This document shows, piece by piece, positions 33,901-45,400 of a stretch of 64,000 bases of DNA. The DNA lies in contig NC_003279.8 in the NCBI RefSeq assembly GCF_000002985.6, positions 992,001 to 1,056,000 of the forward strand, written 5' to 3'. Below the pieces are notes generated by a model. The model did no database searches. It worked only from the letters and a program-made list of their open reading frames with translations, and was not told the origin of the DNA. The translations under genes and the position numbers were made by a program. The DNA comes from Caenorhabditis elegans (lineage: Eukaryota > Nematoda > Chromadorea > Rhabditida > Rhabditidae). Position 1 is the stretch's first letter, and every line of letters begins with the position of its first letter.

Positions 33901-36900
33901 AATACATTGACCACTTACACCGCTGCTTGCCCACTGAATACATGATTTTTTACTTGGAAATTGTTTTAGCATCTGCAAAAAGTATTTATTTATCAGTTTT
34001 AATAAGAAAAAACGGGAAAAAGCTGTGAAAAACGAAAGAAAACAGGCGGAAAACAAAGCAAGATAAATGGCCGCTGAAACTTGTCGGCCCCTCGGCCATG
34101 GCCTAGAAACCACTTTTCCTCGTCCCTCGTGAGGAAAAAGTTGCAGCGTAAAAAGCAAGTTTTTACCCCTGAATCTGAAAATCCACGGGTTTTTCGTGTC
34201 TAAAAAGCACAAAAGCCACTCGATGATATCCTGTTCCATAAAATGGCAGAGGTTGTAGATAATCGATAATTTCGCTTCCAGCGCTAATAGCTTCTCCATC
34301 AGGAATATTCGATATCATCCATTGAACAATTTCTCCATTTTTCCCCAAATCCAACGCATTTCCATCGAGATTTATCATTAAAAGTGTGTTAAAACCGCCG
34401 CCATTTCCGACACTTTCAATCGTGATTTCTGGTCTTTTCAGTGTAGAATTGGCGGTGATCACATTTCCACTGTGAACTACAATGTCGTTCTCAAAGTTAA
34501 CTTGAAGATTTTGGACGTTTTCAAAGAAAATATTATCGCCGAAAAGATGGTCAAAGACTTGGAAATGACGGTAGATCGAGAGATTTTCCACGTCCAGATG
34601 GTCAATGTCGATTTTTACTGAAAAATTGAATTTTTCAGGAGGAAATTGCGACTTTTTGGGGCAATTTTGAATATTTTCTGGAAAAAATTGCACTTTTTTA
34701 GGACAATTTTCAAGTTTTTTTTATTGAAAATTTTTTTAAATTATTTTTTTTTTTTGATTAATTTTTTTGAAAATTTACTGAAAAAAATTGAATATTTTTG
34801 GAGAAAATTGCACTTTTTCGGACAATTTTGAATTTTTACTAAAAAAATTGGATATTTTTGAAGAAAATTGCACTTTTTTAGGACAATTTTCAAGTTTTTG
34901 TATTGAAAATTTTTTTAAATTATTTTTTTTTTAAATTAAATTAATTTTTTTGAAAATTTACTGACAAAATTGAATATTTTTGGAGAAAATTGCACTTTTT
35001 CGGACAATTTTGAATTTTTACTAAAAAAATTGGATATTTTTGAAGAAAATTGCACTTTTTTAGGACAATTTTCAAGTTTTTGTATTGAAAATTTTTTTAA
35101 ATTATTTTTTTAAAATTAAATTAATTTTTTTGAAAATTTACTGACAAAATTGAATATTTTTGGAGAAAATTGCACTTTTTCGGACAATTTTGAATTTTTA
35201 CTAAAAAAATTGGATATTTTTGAAGAAAATTGCACTTTTTTAGGACAATTTTCAAGTTTTTGTATTGAAAATTTTTTTAAATTATTTTTTTTTTAATTAA
35301 ATTAATTTTTTTGAAAATTTACTGACAAAATTGAATATTTTTGGAGAAAATTGCACTTTTTCGGACAATTTTGAATTTTTACTAAAAAAATTGGATATTT
35401 TTGAAGAAAATTGCACTTTTTTAGGACAATTTTCAAGTTTTTGTATTGAAAATTTTTTTAAATTATTTTTTTTTAATTAAATTAATTTTTTTGAAAATTT
35501 ACTGACAAAATTGAATATTTTTGGAGAAAATTGCACTTTTTTAAGGAAATTTTGAAAATTTACTGGAAAAAATTGAATATTTTCAAAGAAAATTGCACTT
35601 TTTTAGGACAATTTTCAAGTTTTTTTATTGAAAATTTTTTAAAATTATTTTTTTTTTATTTAAATTAATTTTTTTGAAAATTTACTGACAAAATTGAATA
35701 TTTTTGGAGAAAATTGCACTTTTTCGGACAATTTTGAATTTTTACTAAAAAAATTGGATATTTTTGAAGAAAATTGCACTTTTTTAGGACAATTTTCAAG
35801 TTTTTGTATTGAAAATTTTTTTAAATTATTTTTTTTTTATTTAAATTAATTTTTTTGAAAATTTACTGACAAAATTGAATATTTTTGGAGAAAATTGCAC
35901 TTTTTCGGACAATTTTGAATTTTTACTAAAAAAATTGGATATTTTTGAAGAAAATTGCACTTTTTTAGGACAATTTTCAAGTTTTTGTATTGAAAATTTT
36001 TTTAAATTATTTTTTTTAAATTAAATTAATTTTTTTGAAAATTTACTGACAAAATTGAATATTTTTGGAGAAAATTGCACTTTTTTAAGGAAATTTTGAA
36101 AATTTACTGGAAAAAATTGAATATTTTCAAAGAAAATTGCACTTTTTTAGGACAATTCTCAAGCTTTTTTATTGAAAATTTTTAAAAATTATCTTTTTTT
36201 TATTTAATTAATTTTTGAAGAAAATTTACTGAAAAAATTGGATATTTATGGAAAAATTGCGACTTTTTGGGGCAATTTTGAATATTTACTGGAAAAAATT
36301 GAATATTTTCAAAGAAAATTGCACTTTTTTAGGACAATTTTCAAGTTTTTTTATTGAAAATTTTTTTAAATTATTTTTTTTTTAATTTAATTAATTTTTG
36401 AAGAAAATTTACTGACAAAATTGAATATTTTTGGAGAAAATTGCACTTTTTCGGACAATTTTGAATTTTTACTAAAAAAATTGGATATTTTTGAAGAAAA
36501 TTGCACTTTTTTAGGACAATTTTCAAGTTTTTGTATTGAAAATTTTTTTAAATTATTTTTTTTTTAAATTAAATTAATTTTTTTGAAAATTTACTGACAA
36601 AATTGAATATTTTTGGAGAAAATTGCGACTTTTTAAGGGAAATTTTGAATTTTGACTGGAAAATTTTGAATTTTTACTGAAAAAATTGAATATTTTCAGA
36701 GAAAATTGCACTTTTTCGGACAATTTTGAACTTTTACTAAAAAAATTGAATATTTTTGAAGAAAATTGCGACTTTTTAGGGGAAATTTTGAATTTTTACT
36801 GAAAAAAATTGAATATTTTCAGAGAAAATTGCACTTTTTTTGGACAATTTTCAAGTTTTTTTTTGACAATTTTTTTTTAACTATTATTTTTTTACAAATT

Positions 36901-37908
36901 TAATTAATTTTTTTGAAATATAAAACAATTTTTTCGAATACTTACTGGAAAAATTGGATATTTTTGGAGAAAATTGCACTTTTTTAGGAGAATATTGAAC
37001 TTTTTAGGACAATTTTTAAGATTTTTTCTGAAAAAATTGAAGTTTTTGGAGAAAACTGCAACTTTTAGGAAAATTTGGAACTTTTAACTGAAAAAAATTG
37101 GATATTTATGGAGAAAATTGGGCATTTTTTGGGAAATTTTGAAATTTTACTGAAAAAATTGTATTTTTTCAGACAAAAAATACGATTTTCAGTGAGAAAT
37201 TTGAATATTTCTGGAGAAAATTACAACTTTTTAGTGCAAATTATAGAGATTTTTAGAGAAAACTACCATTTTTAACTGAGAAAGTGAATATTATGAGGAA
37301 AATTCGCCTGAAAACTGGCAATTTTTTGACTTTCTGGCGGAATTTTAGACAAAAAGTCAGTTTTTTTCCCGCAAAATCTCTTGAAAAACTGAAATTTTCC
37401 GATTTTCTGCCTATTTATACGCAAATTTCTGGTAAATTTCACAAATTTTCACTGAATATTTGCGTTTTCCAGTTGAAAACTTGAATTTTTACATTGCATA
37501 TGTCGTGATTTTCTCTCCAATTCTATACGATCTTCTGCCGATTTTTCAGCTTTTCCCGCCACCTCACGCCGTTTGAATCCAATATTGATTTGCTCGATTT
37601 CAGCTGAAAAAAATGTTTTTTTCCGGGATTTTTTTCAATTTTTCCCGAATTTTCCCCTCACATTTTTGCATTAACACCTTCAACGACTTCATGTGCTCGG
37701 CTGGCTCAATAATGTGCATTTCTGGAAGCTTTTCCGGCTTATCGATGCGCGCTTTGTACCATTTGTCGACCTCGTAGAATCTGTTCGGGTAGAAGGCCGC
37801 CGGTCCGGCCCACGCGATGACACGTGGCCTCCACGGGCGGTCGATCTTCGGAAGGGTCTTGGAACGATACTTTTTCGGCACAAGCCGAGCGTATTGAGCG
37901 GCACTCAT
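27915..37908 (-). CDS. mrpl-38: Mitochondrial ribosomal protein L38 (PEBP-like domain)
   Basis: Five exons on the minus strand, 37908-37662, 37603-37493, 34617-34167, 32215-31903 and 28034-27915, give 413 aa in frame. Residues of about 150-270 form a phosphatidylethanolamine-binding-protein fold: IVQWMISNIP, then PLPFYGTGYHRVAFVLF, the P-x-P-x-x-G-x-G-x-H-R signature. The basic N-terminus (RLVPKKYRSKTLPKIDRPWRPRV) and the C-terminal AWLHAKKLERDG suit the large mitoribosomal subunit protein L38. It should act in mitochondrial translation. The ATG is only two bases after an acceptor (TTTTCAG|CG), so either trans-splicing occurs there or a short upstream exon exists. Introns total about 8.8 kb and consist largely of palindromes and tandem repeats. 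Confidence 0.92.
28123..28298. mobile_element. Palindromic MITE inside an mrpl-38 intron
   Basis: Left end GACGTGGTGTTGTGACAGAG, right end GCATGACACCACGTG. The AAGAACGTGCTGACGTCAC centre is deleted. Its right half is repeated in inverted form at 28704-28822. Confidence 0.82.
28165..28825. repeat. Giant palindrome 1 in the last mrpl-38 intron
   Basis: Arms of about 320 bases are inverted copies around a spacer of about 25 bases (ATAGATAGATTACATAGATAG) near 28490-28512. Phrases such as ACTTTCGAAATTTTAAAAATA and its complement match almost exactly. A MITE half is included in both arms, so the inversion is younger than the MITE insertion. Confidence 0.9.
29366..30860. repeat. Giant palindrome 2 in the last mrpl-38 intron
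   Basis: The outer arms (about 29366-30030 and 30350-30860) match in inverted orientation over ACTACTGATAAGAGTTGTGT and ATAAGAGGTCATAAAGCATT. The spacer at 30030-30350 carries a GATAAGCCCGGAGTACTGTAG sequence that is repeated directly at about 30950-30970. Confidence 0.88.
31470..31925 (-). repeat. Direct duplication containing a copy of an mrpl-38 exon end
   Basis: The sequence at about 31350-31560 is repeated at about 31690-31925. The second copy includes the true 3' end of exon 4 and its donor. The first copy keeps TTGGATTATGTTAAG followed by a GTAGAAATTGACC donor-like sequence. It therefore looks like a detached duplicate of the exon end lying inside the downstream intron. Confidence 0.75.
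32240..33345. repeat. Giant palindrome 3 in an mrpl-38 intron
   Basis: Arms of about 530 bases meet near 32800. AAAAAAAGACTAAGGTTCGCC on the left matches GGCGAATCTCAGTCTTTTTT on the right. Each arm contains smaller hairpins built on GCGCGTCAAATGTGATGC, so the palindrome is itself made of palindromic units. Confidence 0.85.
33357..34146. repeat. Giant palindrome 4, directly abutting palindrome 3
   Basis: Arms of about 390 bases are nearly perfect: GCAACTTTTTCCTCACGAGG on the left and CCTCGTGAGGAAAAAGTTGC on the right. The centre is near 33755 around GTAGAGATTTTCGCACAAAA. Both arms contain GGCCATGGCC. Confidence 0.92.
34680..37200. repeat. Tandem repeat of about 180-bp units in the second mrpl-38 intron
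   Basis: The higher-order unit combines TTGAATATTTTTGGAGAAAA, TTGCACTTTTTCGGACAATT, TTGGATATTTTTGAAGAAAA and AATTTTCAAGTTTTTGTATT. At least nine copies with near-identical order run from 34800 to 36650, with more diverged copies at both ends. Only A/T-run length varies between units. Confidence 0.9.
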
Positions 37909-38828
37909 CGCTGAAAATTCCGATTTTTTAGCGAATTTTTGGAAAATGCAAAAAAAAAAAAAAAAAAAATGTAAAACCCAGCTTTTTGAGAGGAAATAGT
38001 TTCGGAATTTGATAATTTTATAGCGTAAAATTGGAATTTTCAAGTTTAAAGCTAATTTTTACATTAAAAACTCCGAAAAATCGACTGAAATCGGTGAAAA
38101 TTAATTGATTAAATCAAAAAAATAAGGAAAATATCTTGGTCCGCAATTGCGCGTCAAATCTGGTGTTTTGGTGGAAATGTCGTAAAATGCGCATTTTTAA
38201 TTTTTTTCGCCGAAAAAACTGAAATTTCGCTAAAAAACCTACAACTTTCAACTTGTAAAAGTTAAAAATACACAAAATTCAAGATTTTACTTCTCGCATC
38301 TGAAACTCGAAAAAATTCGTGGAAAATAGTGGATTTCCAGCAAAAACCGTGACTCTGCGATTTTAGAGTCGTGTGAATGCTCCGAAAATTGCAAAATCTC
38401 ACGAATTAACAGCTTTAAATTGTGAAAATTCGCATTTTTTCGGTTAATAAACCTAAAAAAATCATTCAAATTCGAAAGAATCATTTTCATTTTCAGCTTA
38501 AAAACCCTAAAACCTCCAAATTTAACAATTCCTAGCTTATTCACGTTCAAAATCTCATATAAATCTAAATTATTCACCAAAAAGTCTAAAAATTGCCATT
38601 TAAAAACTCGGAAAACATAAAATAAAATAAATCTAAAGCACAAGTTCATTGAGTTAATTCCATTTTATAAAAGGAAATAAAAAAGCAAAAAGTTTAACTA
38701 TTTAACAATGTATTGTGCATTGGGGCGAGTAAAGCACGTGCCGTTTGATTGATTAATGCGGCGAAAAATTCCTATAGGAAATTGAAAATGTACACACACA
38801 GAAAAAAAAATTGGAATGATGAAATTAT

Positions 38829-41435
38829 TCACAAAAACTGATTTCGTCTCGTCAGCACTTTCTTAGCGGATGACGGCGTCGATGAGGCGATTGAGGACGG
38901 CGTCATCGCCCGTTTCGACATCGGAGTCGTCGTTCGGGATGAGGAGGAGGTGGAGGGCTGTGTGTCCTTTGGCGACGAGGTTTTCGGGCCGACGGCTTGT
39001 CTTCTGGTCGGTGTGATGAAGCTGATCATTTCGGATGTGGCGGGAGACATACATGGCGGTAGATCCGTGTCGAAGTTTAGCTTCTAAAAAGAAAATTTTG
39101 ATTTTATTGACGAAAATTCGCGATTTTCAATGAATTCCACGGCTTCCTCCTGGAGTGTTCATAATTATTAGAGCGCGCTCGCGCGGCACCTCACGAACTC
39201 CAAAATTTGCGGGAATTCGTTCCGCGTGGACAGCAGTTTTTTTGCTATTTTTGGCTTCTATAGGAAATATTTGATTTTTTTTGTTTTATAATGTTCTTGA
39301 GAAGCATCATCCGAATTGAAAATGTGTAAAATTATGAAATTTGGCCGAAAACTACAAGTTTTACAGAAGGAAGCCACTACAGTTTTTAAAAAAATGTATC
39401 AGGATCGCCAGTTTTGCGATTTATGCGTCGTAAAATATGTCAGTTTCATAAGAATTTTCGTTTGAAAATTCAAAATTGTTTTCATTAAAAACTTAAAATT
39501 GAAGAAATAAGATTTTAACGTAAAATTGTTGATTTTTTGAATATTCTTTTATTAGAAATTAAAGAATTAAAATTTCAAACGAAAATTCTTATGAAACTTT
39601 TAATTCTCTACAAAATGACATATTTTACGACGCATAAATCGCAAAACTGGCGATCCTGATACATTTTTTTAAAAACTGTAGTGGCTTCCTTCTGTAAAAC
39701 TTTTAGTTTTCGGCAAAATTTCATAATTTTACACATTTTCAATTCGGACGATGCTTCTCAAGAATATTATAAAACAAAAAAATCAAAAATATTTCTTATA
39801 GAAGGAAAAAATAGCAAAAAACTGCTGTCCCTGCGAAACAAATTCCCGCAAATTCTGGAGTTCGTGAGGTGTCGCGCCAGCGCGCTCTAATAATTATGAA
39901 CACTCCAGGAGGCCGTGAATTCTCACAAAATAAGCTAAATTTTGAGCTTTTATTCAGAGATTTGGCTATTTTTTCACCGAAAAGCTTCACGAACTTTAGC
40001 CACGGGCTCCATCTTCGCCGTCGACATCGGCGTCCTAAACATGGCTCTCTTCTGTGTGCGAGGCGTACGGGTCGGCGTCGGCGACTGCATCCGCGTCTTC
40101 TCCTCCTTCTTGAGCTGAAGCTCGAATTTCAGCTCGCGTTTGTGCTCCTCCTGCACGAAACGCACGTACTCCAACGGCGCCATTCCCTGGATCGAAATCT
40201 GCTCGCCGTCGTGCTCATTGCCGTATTTTCGGTGCGCCGAGTCGATTTTCCGCTCGAGCACTGGCATCTGGTTGAGCAGCTCGCGTTCTCGCTTGTTATC
40301 CGGCAGCACGTTTGTCGTCTTGTAGTAGTTCGGCTGCTTCCGCTTCTCGTCGATCGTGAGCTTCTCGGTCCACACGGCTCTCCACTTGTCGACAAGCTCG
40401 AACACGATTCGGCACGCTTCGTACTTCTTCTCCAGGCGGTCACACTCGTCCTCCATCCGCTTTAGGGTTTGCTCCGAGTTTTTGGTTGGCTCGAAAATCG
40501 GCGAATAATGTCGATCTGCTTCCGATACGAGACATTTCTCCCAAAGCTCCTGAAGTTGCTGATGCTTCTCGGTCCATCGGAACTCGATATCTTCCAGCCA
40601 ATGCTTGTAAAGCGGCTCCAGCTCGCTGTGGTAAGACTGCAACGAGTCCAAAAGCCGCTCAGAGAACACAAATTCCGGGGAATCGATGTTCTTCTCCAGC
40701 AAATTCTTCAAATCATCATCCCCGCCGATATAGTCGGCCACATTCTGCGCCATACTCTTCCACTGCGAGATGTCGGTCTGGAGACGCTCGATTTGGTGGT
40801 AGCGGTGTTTGAGGAGCTCCTCCATCTCACTGCAGCTTGCCGAGTACTTCTCGAACGCCTTTACTGGGAAGAGCTGAAATTTTAATTTATTTTTATATAC
40901 TTAAATAAAAATGCGGCTTCTGGTTACCGCATGAATCTCATATTCGAATTCGAAATCCGACTCCAACCGCTTCTTCAAATTGCAGATCTTCTCGATGAGC
41001 ACACGCTGATCCTCGTGTCTCGTCTGGAATTCTGTCTCCAAACTTTTCACTTCCGACTGCAAATGTCTCATCAAGGCGATCGAGCCGTCCTTTATCTCGG
41101 CGGGCCGCTGAAAATCCTCCATTTCCAGCTCGAGCCGCATCTTTTTGACATTTTGCATGTCCTCGCGAATGCTGACCTTCAGATTGTGGATCATCTCCTT
41201 CTCGCCGGATAGCTGGAATTTAAAAGGAGATTTTAAGTGAATTCTGGGTATTTTAGGCTTTTACCATATCATCACAGAGAAGCGTTATGTGCGTGAACGC
41301 GTTGTCGACACGCTTGAGCCTCATTGCTTCCGACATGTCCACCTCATCCCATAACGCTGAGAGTTCTCGCATCGTGTCGCGAATCTTTCCTTCTACAGTT
41401 GAGTACGCGTCAACGACGCTGTGCCTTCGGGACAT
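38829..41435 (-). CDS. spd-1: Spindle midzone microtubule bundler of the PRC1/Ase1/MAP65 family
   Basis: Four exons on the minus strand, 41435-41265, 41212-40928, 40873-39995 and 39083-38829, give 529 aa. The N-terminus (ELSALWDEVDMSEAMRLKRVDNAFTHI) follows the dimerisation helix of PRC1 proteins. Long coiled-coil/helical segments (RLELEMEDFQRPAEIKDGSI; LQSEVKSLETEFQTRHEDQ) are followed by the spectrin-like microtubule-binding region (about 190-370). The tail is Ser/Thr-Pro rich (MSPATSEM, ITPTRRQ, TTTPMSKRAMTPSS), typical for mitotic kinase control. Family members crosslink antiparallel microtubules in anaphase. The last donor (AAA|GTTCGT) is weak but is the one that keeps frame into exon 4; reading on gives a stop eight codons later. 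That 0.9-kb intron is a palindrome. The gene is divergent from the helical-protein gene. Confidence 0.88.
39128..39925. repeat. Giant palindrome 5 in the last spd-1 intron
   Basis: Arms of about 380 bases match end to end: CTCCTGGAGTGTTCATAATT on the left and AATTATGAACACTCCAGGAG on the right. The centre lies near 39530. It occupies almost the whole intron. Confidence 0.92.
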
Positions 41436-42472
41436 TCTGAAATAACGAAATTAATTTAAACGGTATTTAAGTCGAATTTTTTACGCAAAAAAACAAGCAT
41501 TTCACGTGAAAGAGGCAACAAATTAGCATATTCTCCAGAAAAAAGTGAGCTTTTTCAGTCAAAATCCTGCTTAAATCTCGAAAATCTTCACCAAAAACAG
41601 CGAAAATTCGATAAAAACTCGTTAAATTCTCGATCTCCAGTTTTTCGTGGCGAGACCCGTGCCGGAGGAAAATGCCTGCGCCTTTAATTTTTCGTTAATT
41701 TTAAACATTTTTGAGCAGGTAACTGGTAAACAAAACTAAATTGGTTCAATATATTTCAAAAAAAAAATGGATTAGTGCCGAGATTCTGAAACATTCATGA
41801 AAAATTGCATTTATTCCATTTCTGAGCCGAAATTTTCCTTTTTTTTTCAGGCAAAAAACCGAGCATATCACGTGAAAAAGCAAAAAAAAACGCATATTCT
41901 CTAGAAAAGGTGGGATTTTTACTTGAAAACTTGCTGAAATCTCGAAAATCTTCACAAAAAACTGCGAAAATTCGATAAAAACTCGTTAAATTCTCGATCG
42001 GCTTTTCGTGGCGAGACCCGTGCCGGAGGAAATTGCCTGCGTCTTTAATTTTTGAGCAGAAAATTGGAAAATTTTCGAAAACAAAACTATTAAACAGCAC
42101 AAGCACCGTAAATTGGCTCAATCATTACATATATTTCTTAAAATTATATGGAATATTGCCGAGATTCTGAAACATTCCGAAAAATACATTTATTTAAATT
42201 TTGAGCTGTAATTTTGCGATTTTTCGGCAAAAACCCAAGAATATCACGTGAAAAGGCAACAAATTAGCATATTACACACGAAGAAATCAAGGACAAAGAG
42301 GCAAAGTGCCGCATATTGGGCCAGATTCAAATAATTGGCAGAGTGCCAAGTTTTGAGTGTTCAAATTTCAAATCTCCCTCGCGCGGGTTTCTAGGCCACG
42401 GCCACCGAGGCCCGCGCGTTTGAATTGATTTTTTTTTTTTAGGCGAAAAAAAATTCGGGTTTTTAGCAAATA
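41436..42472. promoter_or_regulatory. Divergent intergenic region between spd-1 and the helical-protein gene
   Basis: About 1 kb without exons. It contains a direct duplication of roughly 360 bases: CTCGTTAAATTCTCGATC plus TTTTCGTGGCGAGACCCGTG occurs at about 41620 and again at about 41985. A partial third copy with AATATCACGTGAAA lies near 42240. A TTTTTTTTTAG at 42431-42441 could be a trans-splice acceptor for the rightward gene. Confidence 0.55.
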
Positions 42473-45400
42473 ATGCGACGGCGACGGTGTATTCCAGGTT
42501 TTTTTTTTTGAAGAAAATTTGTGAAAATTAAAAGATTTTATTTTAGTTATCAACGATATTACCGAGGGATTTGCTGCCGAAGAGCTGGAATATGCAGTTT
42601 TCGACGAATCTCTCTTCACATCGATTTGGAAATCGCCGGAAAGAGTAAAAATCCGCCAAATTTTGCCAAAAAATTGAAAAATTCTTGCAGCTATCGAACG
42701 AAACAGACTTCCATCTGCTTTTGACAGCGCTTTCCCGTGAAATCGCCGCTGAAAACTACCAGGAGCCACTTTTAATCCTAAAATTCATGAAAAAAACCGC
42801 GATTGGGCAGGATGAAGTGATAAATCGAATTTTCACATCATTATTGAAGCAAATTTTACGAGATGAAACGAGAAAAAAGGTTTTTAAACCAGAAAAAAAA
42901 TTGGATTTTAATGATTTTTCGAATTTTTCAGCTGGATCCTCACGTTGTGCTGGATTTTTTGGACGCCGGCGACAAGTTATTCCTTGATTCTGAAACTTCA
43001 AAAAAAGCATATGCAATTCTAAAATTGTATTTTCTCTGCAGAAATCGAAAATCCAAGCTAGAGGTTGGTGATTTTCCGCCCGGAAAACTGAAAACCCGCC
43101 GAAAATTCCATTTTTTCCAGTGTTTTTCGTGCGGTTGTGTGCAAAAATACTTTATCGAGCTCTACAAGGATGGTACGAGGCTTCACGAGGCGTTAAACTG
43201 CCTGATAAAATCAAAATTGTCGGATTCGCCCACAATTATCGAACGTAAGCCCGAAAAAGTTTCGATTTTTCTGAATTTTCTCATTGTTTTTTTTTAATTT
43301 CAGGGCTTTTCAACGCGATGACGGTGATTTCAGCGATAGAATATTTTGAATATTATATAGAATTACTCGGAGAGCTTCAGAATTGCTCGGTTATTGGTAA
43401 ATTATTGATTTTTTTTTGAAAATCTGAAATTCTGGAGAAAAATTCAAATTTCCAAGGAAAAATTAATTTTCGCTTTTAAAATTTTGCTGAAAACTGATTT
43501 TTTGCACTAAAAATTTCAATTTGAAGAACAAATGAAGAAAAATGGTTTTTTTTTTAAAGCTAAAAATTGAGCTTAAGCCATAATTTCTTCGAAATTTCCA
43601 ATTTCTGAGTGCCAAAATCGCAATTTTCAGACAACAATTACTGAGTTTTTAGGCCAAAATACCGATTTTTAACGGAAAATTCAATAATTTTTCAGCCAAA
43701 ATCGCAATTTTCCAGGCAGAATCAACTTTCATGGTTTTTTTAATGGAATTTCCAATTTTTGAGAGCCAAAATCGCAATTTTCAGAAAAAATTTTGAGTTT
43801 TTAGGCCAAAATCCCGATTTCCAAAAGGATTTTTCGATTTTTTTCAGCAAAAATCGCATTTTTCCAGGCAAAATCAATTTTTGAGCTTAAAATTGAGCTT
43901 AAACCACGGTTTTTAATGGAATTTCTAATTTTTGAGAGCCAAAATCGCAATTTTCAGGATAAATTTTGACTTTTTAGGCCAAAATCCCGATTTTTAGAAG
44001 GATTTTCGATTTTTTTTTCAGCAAAAGTTCAGGATTTTTCAGAACAAATTTCAAGTTTTTAGGCCAAAATCCCGATTTTTAAAAAGATTTTTTGATTTTT
44101 TTCAGAAAAAATCGCAAATTTCCAGGCAAAATCAGTTTTTTCGCTTAAAATTATATGGTTTTTTATGGAATTTCTAATTTCTGAGAGCCAAAATCGCAAT
44201 TTTAAGCACAAAAATCGATTCCGTCTGAAAAATTGCCATTTTGGATGAAAAAATTCGAAAAATCCTTTAAAAATCGAGATTTTGTCTTAAAAACTCAATT
44301 TATTTGTTCTGAAAATTGCAATTTTGGCTTTCAGAAATTAGAAATTCCCGAAAAATTATGGTTTAAGCTCAATTTTAATCGAAAAAAATCGATTCCCCCT
44401 GGAAAAATGCGATTTTTGCTGAATAAGTTCGAAAAATCCTCTTGAAAAAATCCCAATTTTCGAAAAAAATTGAGTTTTTAGGCCAAAATCCTGATTTTTA
44501 GAGGAAAATTTGATACTTTTTTTTTAGCCAAAATTGCAATTTTCCCGGCCTAATCGATTTTTTTGCGCTTAAAATTGAGCTTAAACCATAGTTTTTCTGG
44601 AATTTCCAATTTCTATAAGCTAAAATCGCATTTTTCAGAACAGATTTCGAGTTTTTAGGCCAAAATACCGAATTTTACAAGGATTTTTCGATTTTTTTCA
44701 GAAAAAATCGCATTTTTCCGGCCAGAATCAACTTTTGAGCTTAAAATTGAGCTTCAACTATGGTTTTTTATGGAATTTCCAATTTCTGAGTGCCAAAATC
44801 GCAATTTTCAGACAACAATTATTGAGTTTTTAGGCCAAAATACCGATTTTTAAAATGATTTTCCTTTTTTTTTTTCAGCAAAAATCGCATTTTTCCAGGC
44901 GTAAGCGATTTTTTTTTTTGCTTAAAATTGAGCTTAAACCGTAATTTTTCTGGAATTTCTAATTTCTGAAAGCCAAACGCTCAATTTTAAGCGAAAAAAA
45001 TCGATTCCGCCTGAAAAATTGCGATTTTGGATGAAAAATTCGAAAAATTCTTTAAAAATCGGGATTTTGTCTTAAAAACTCAATTTATTTGTCCTGAAAA
45101 TTGCAATTTTGGCTTTCAGAAATTAGAAATTCCCGAAAAATTATGGTTTAAGCTCAATTTTAATCGAAAAAAAATCGATTCCGCCTGAAAAATTGCGATT
45201 TTTGCTGAAAAAATTCGAAAAATCCTTTTAAAAAATCGCACTTTTCAGAAAAAAAAGCTTGTTTTTAGGCCAAAATTCCGATTTTTAATAGAAAATTTAA
45301 TACTTTTTCAGACAAAACCGACGAAAAGCCGCCATCCCGGCTCATTCAACTTCTCGGATTATTGTGTGAAACGAGGCTTGAAGATATTCCCCGAGCGTGC

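Noticed and set aside
39869..40885. Plus-strand frames of up to 198 aa
   Set aside because: They are the antisense shadow of the long spd-1 exon, which has splice-consistent neighbours and recognisable family sequence.
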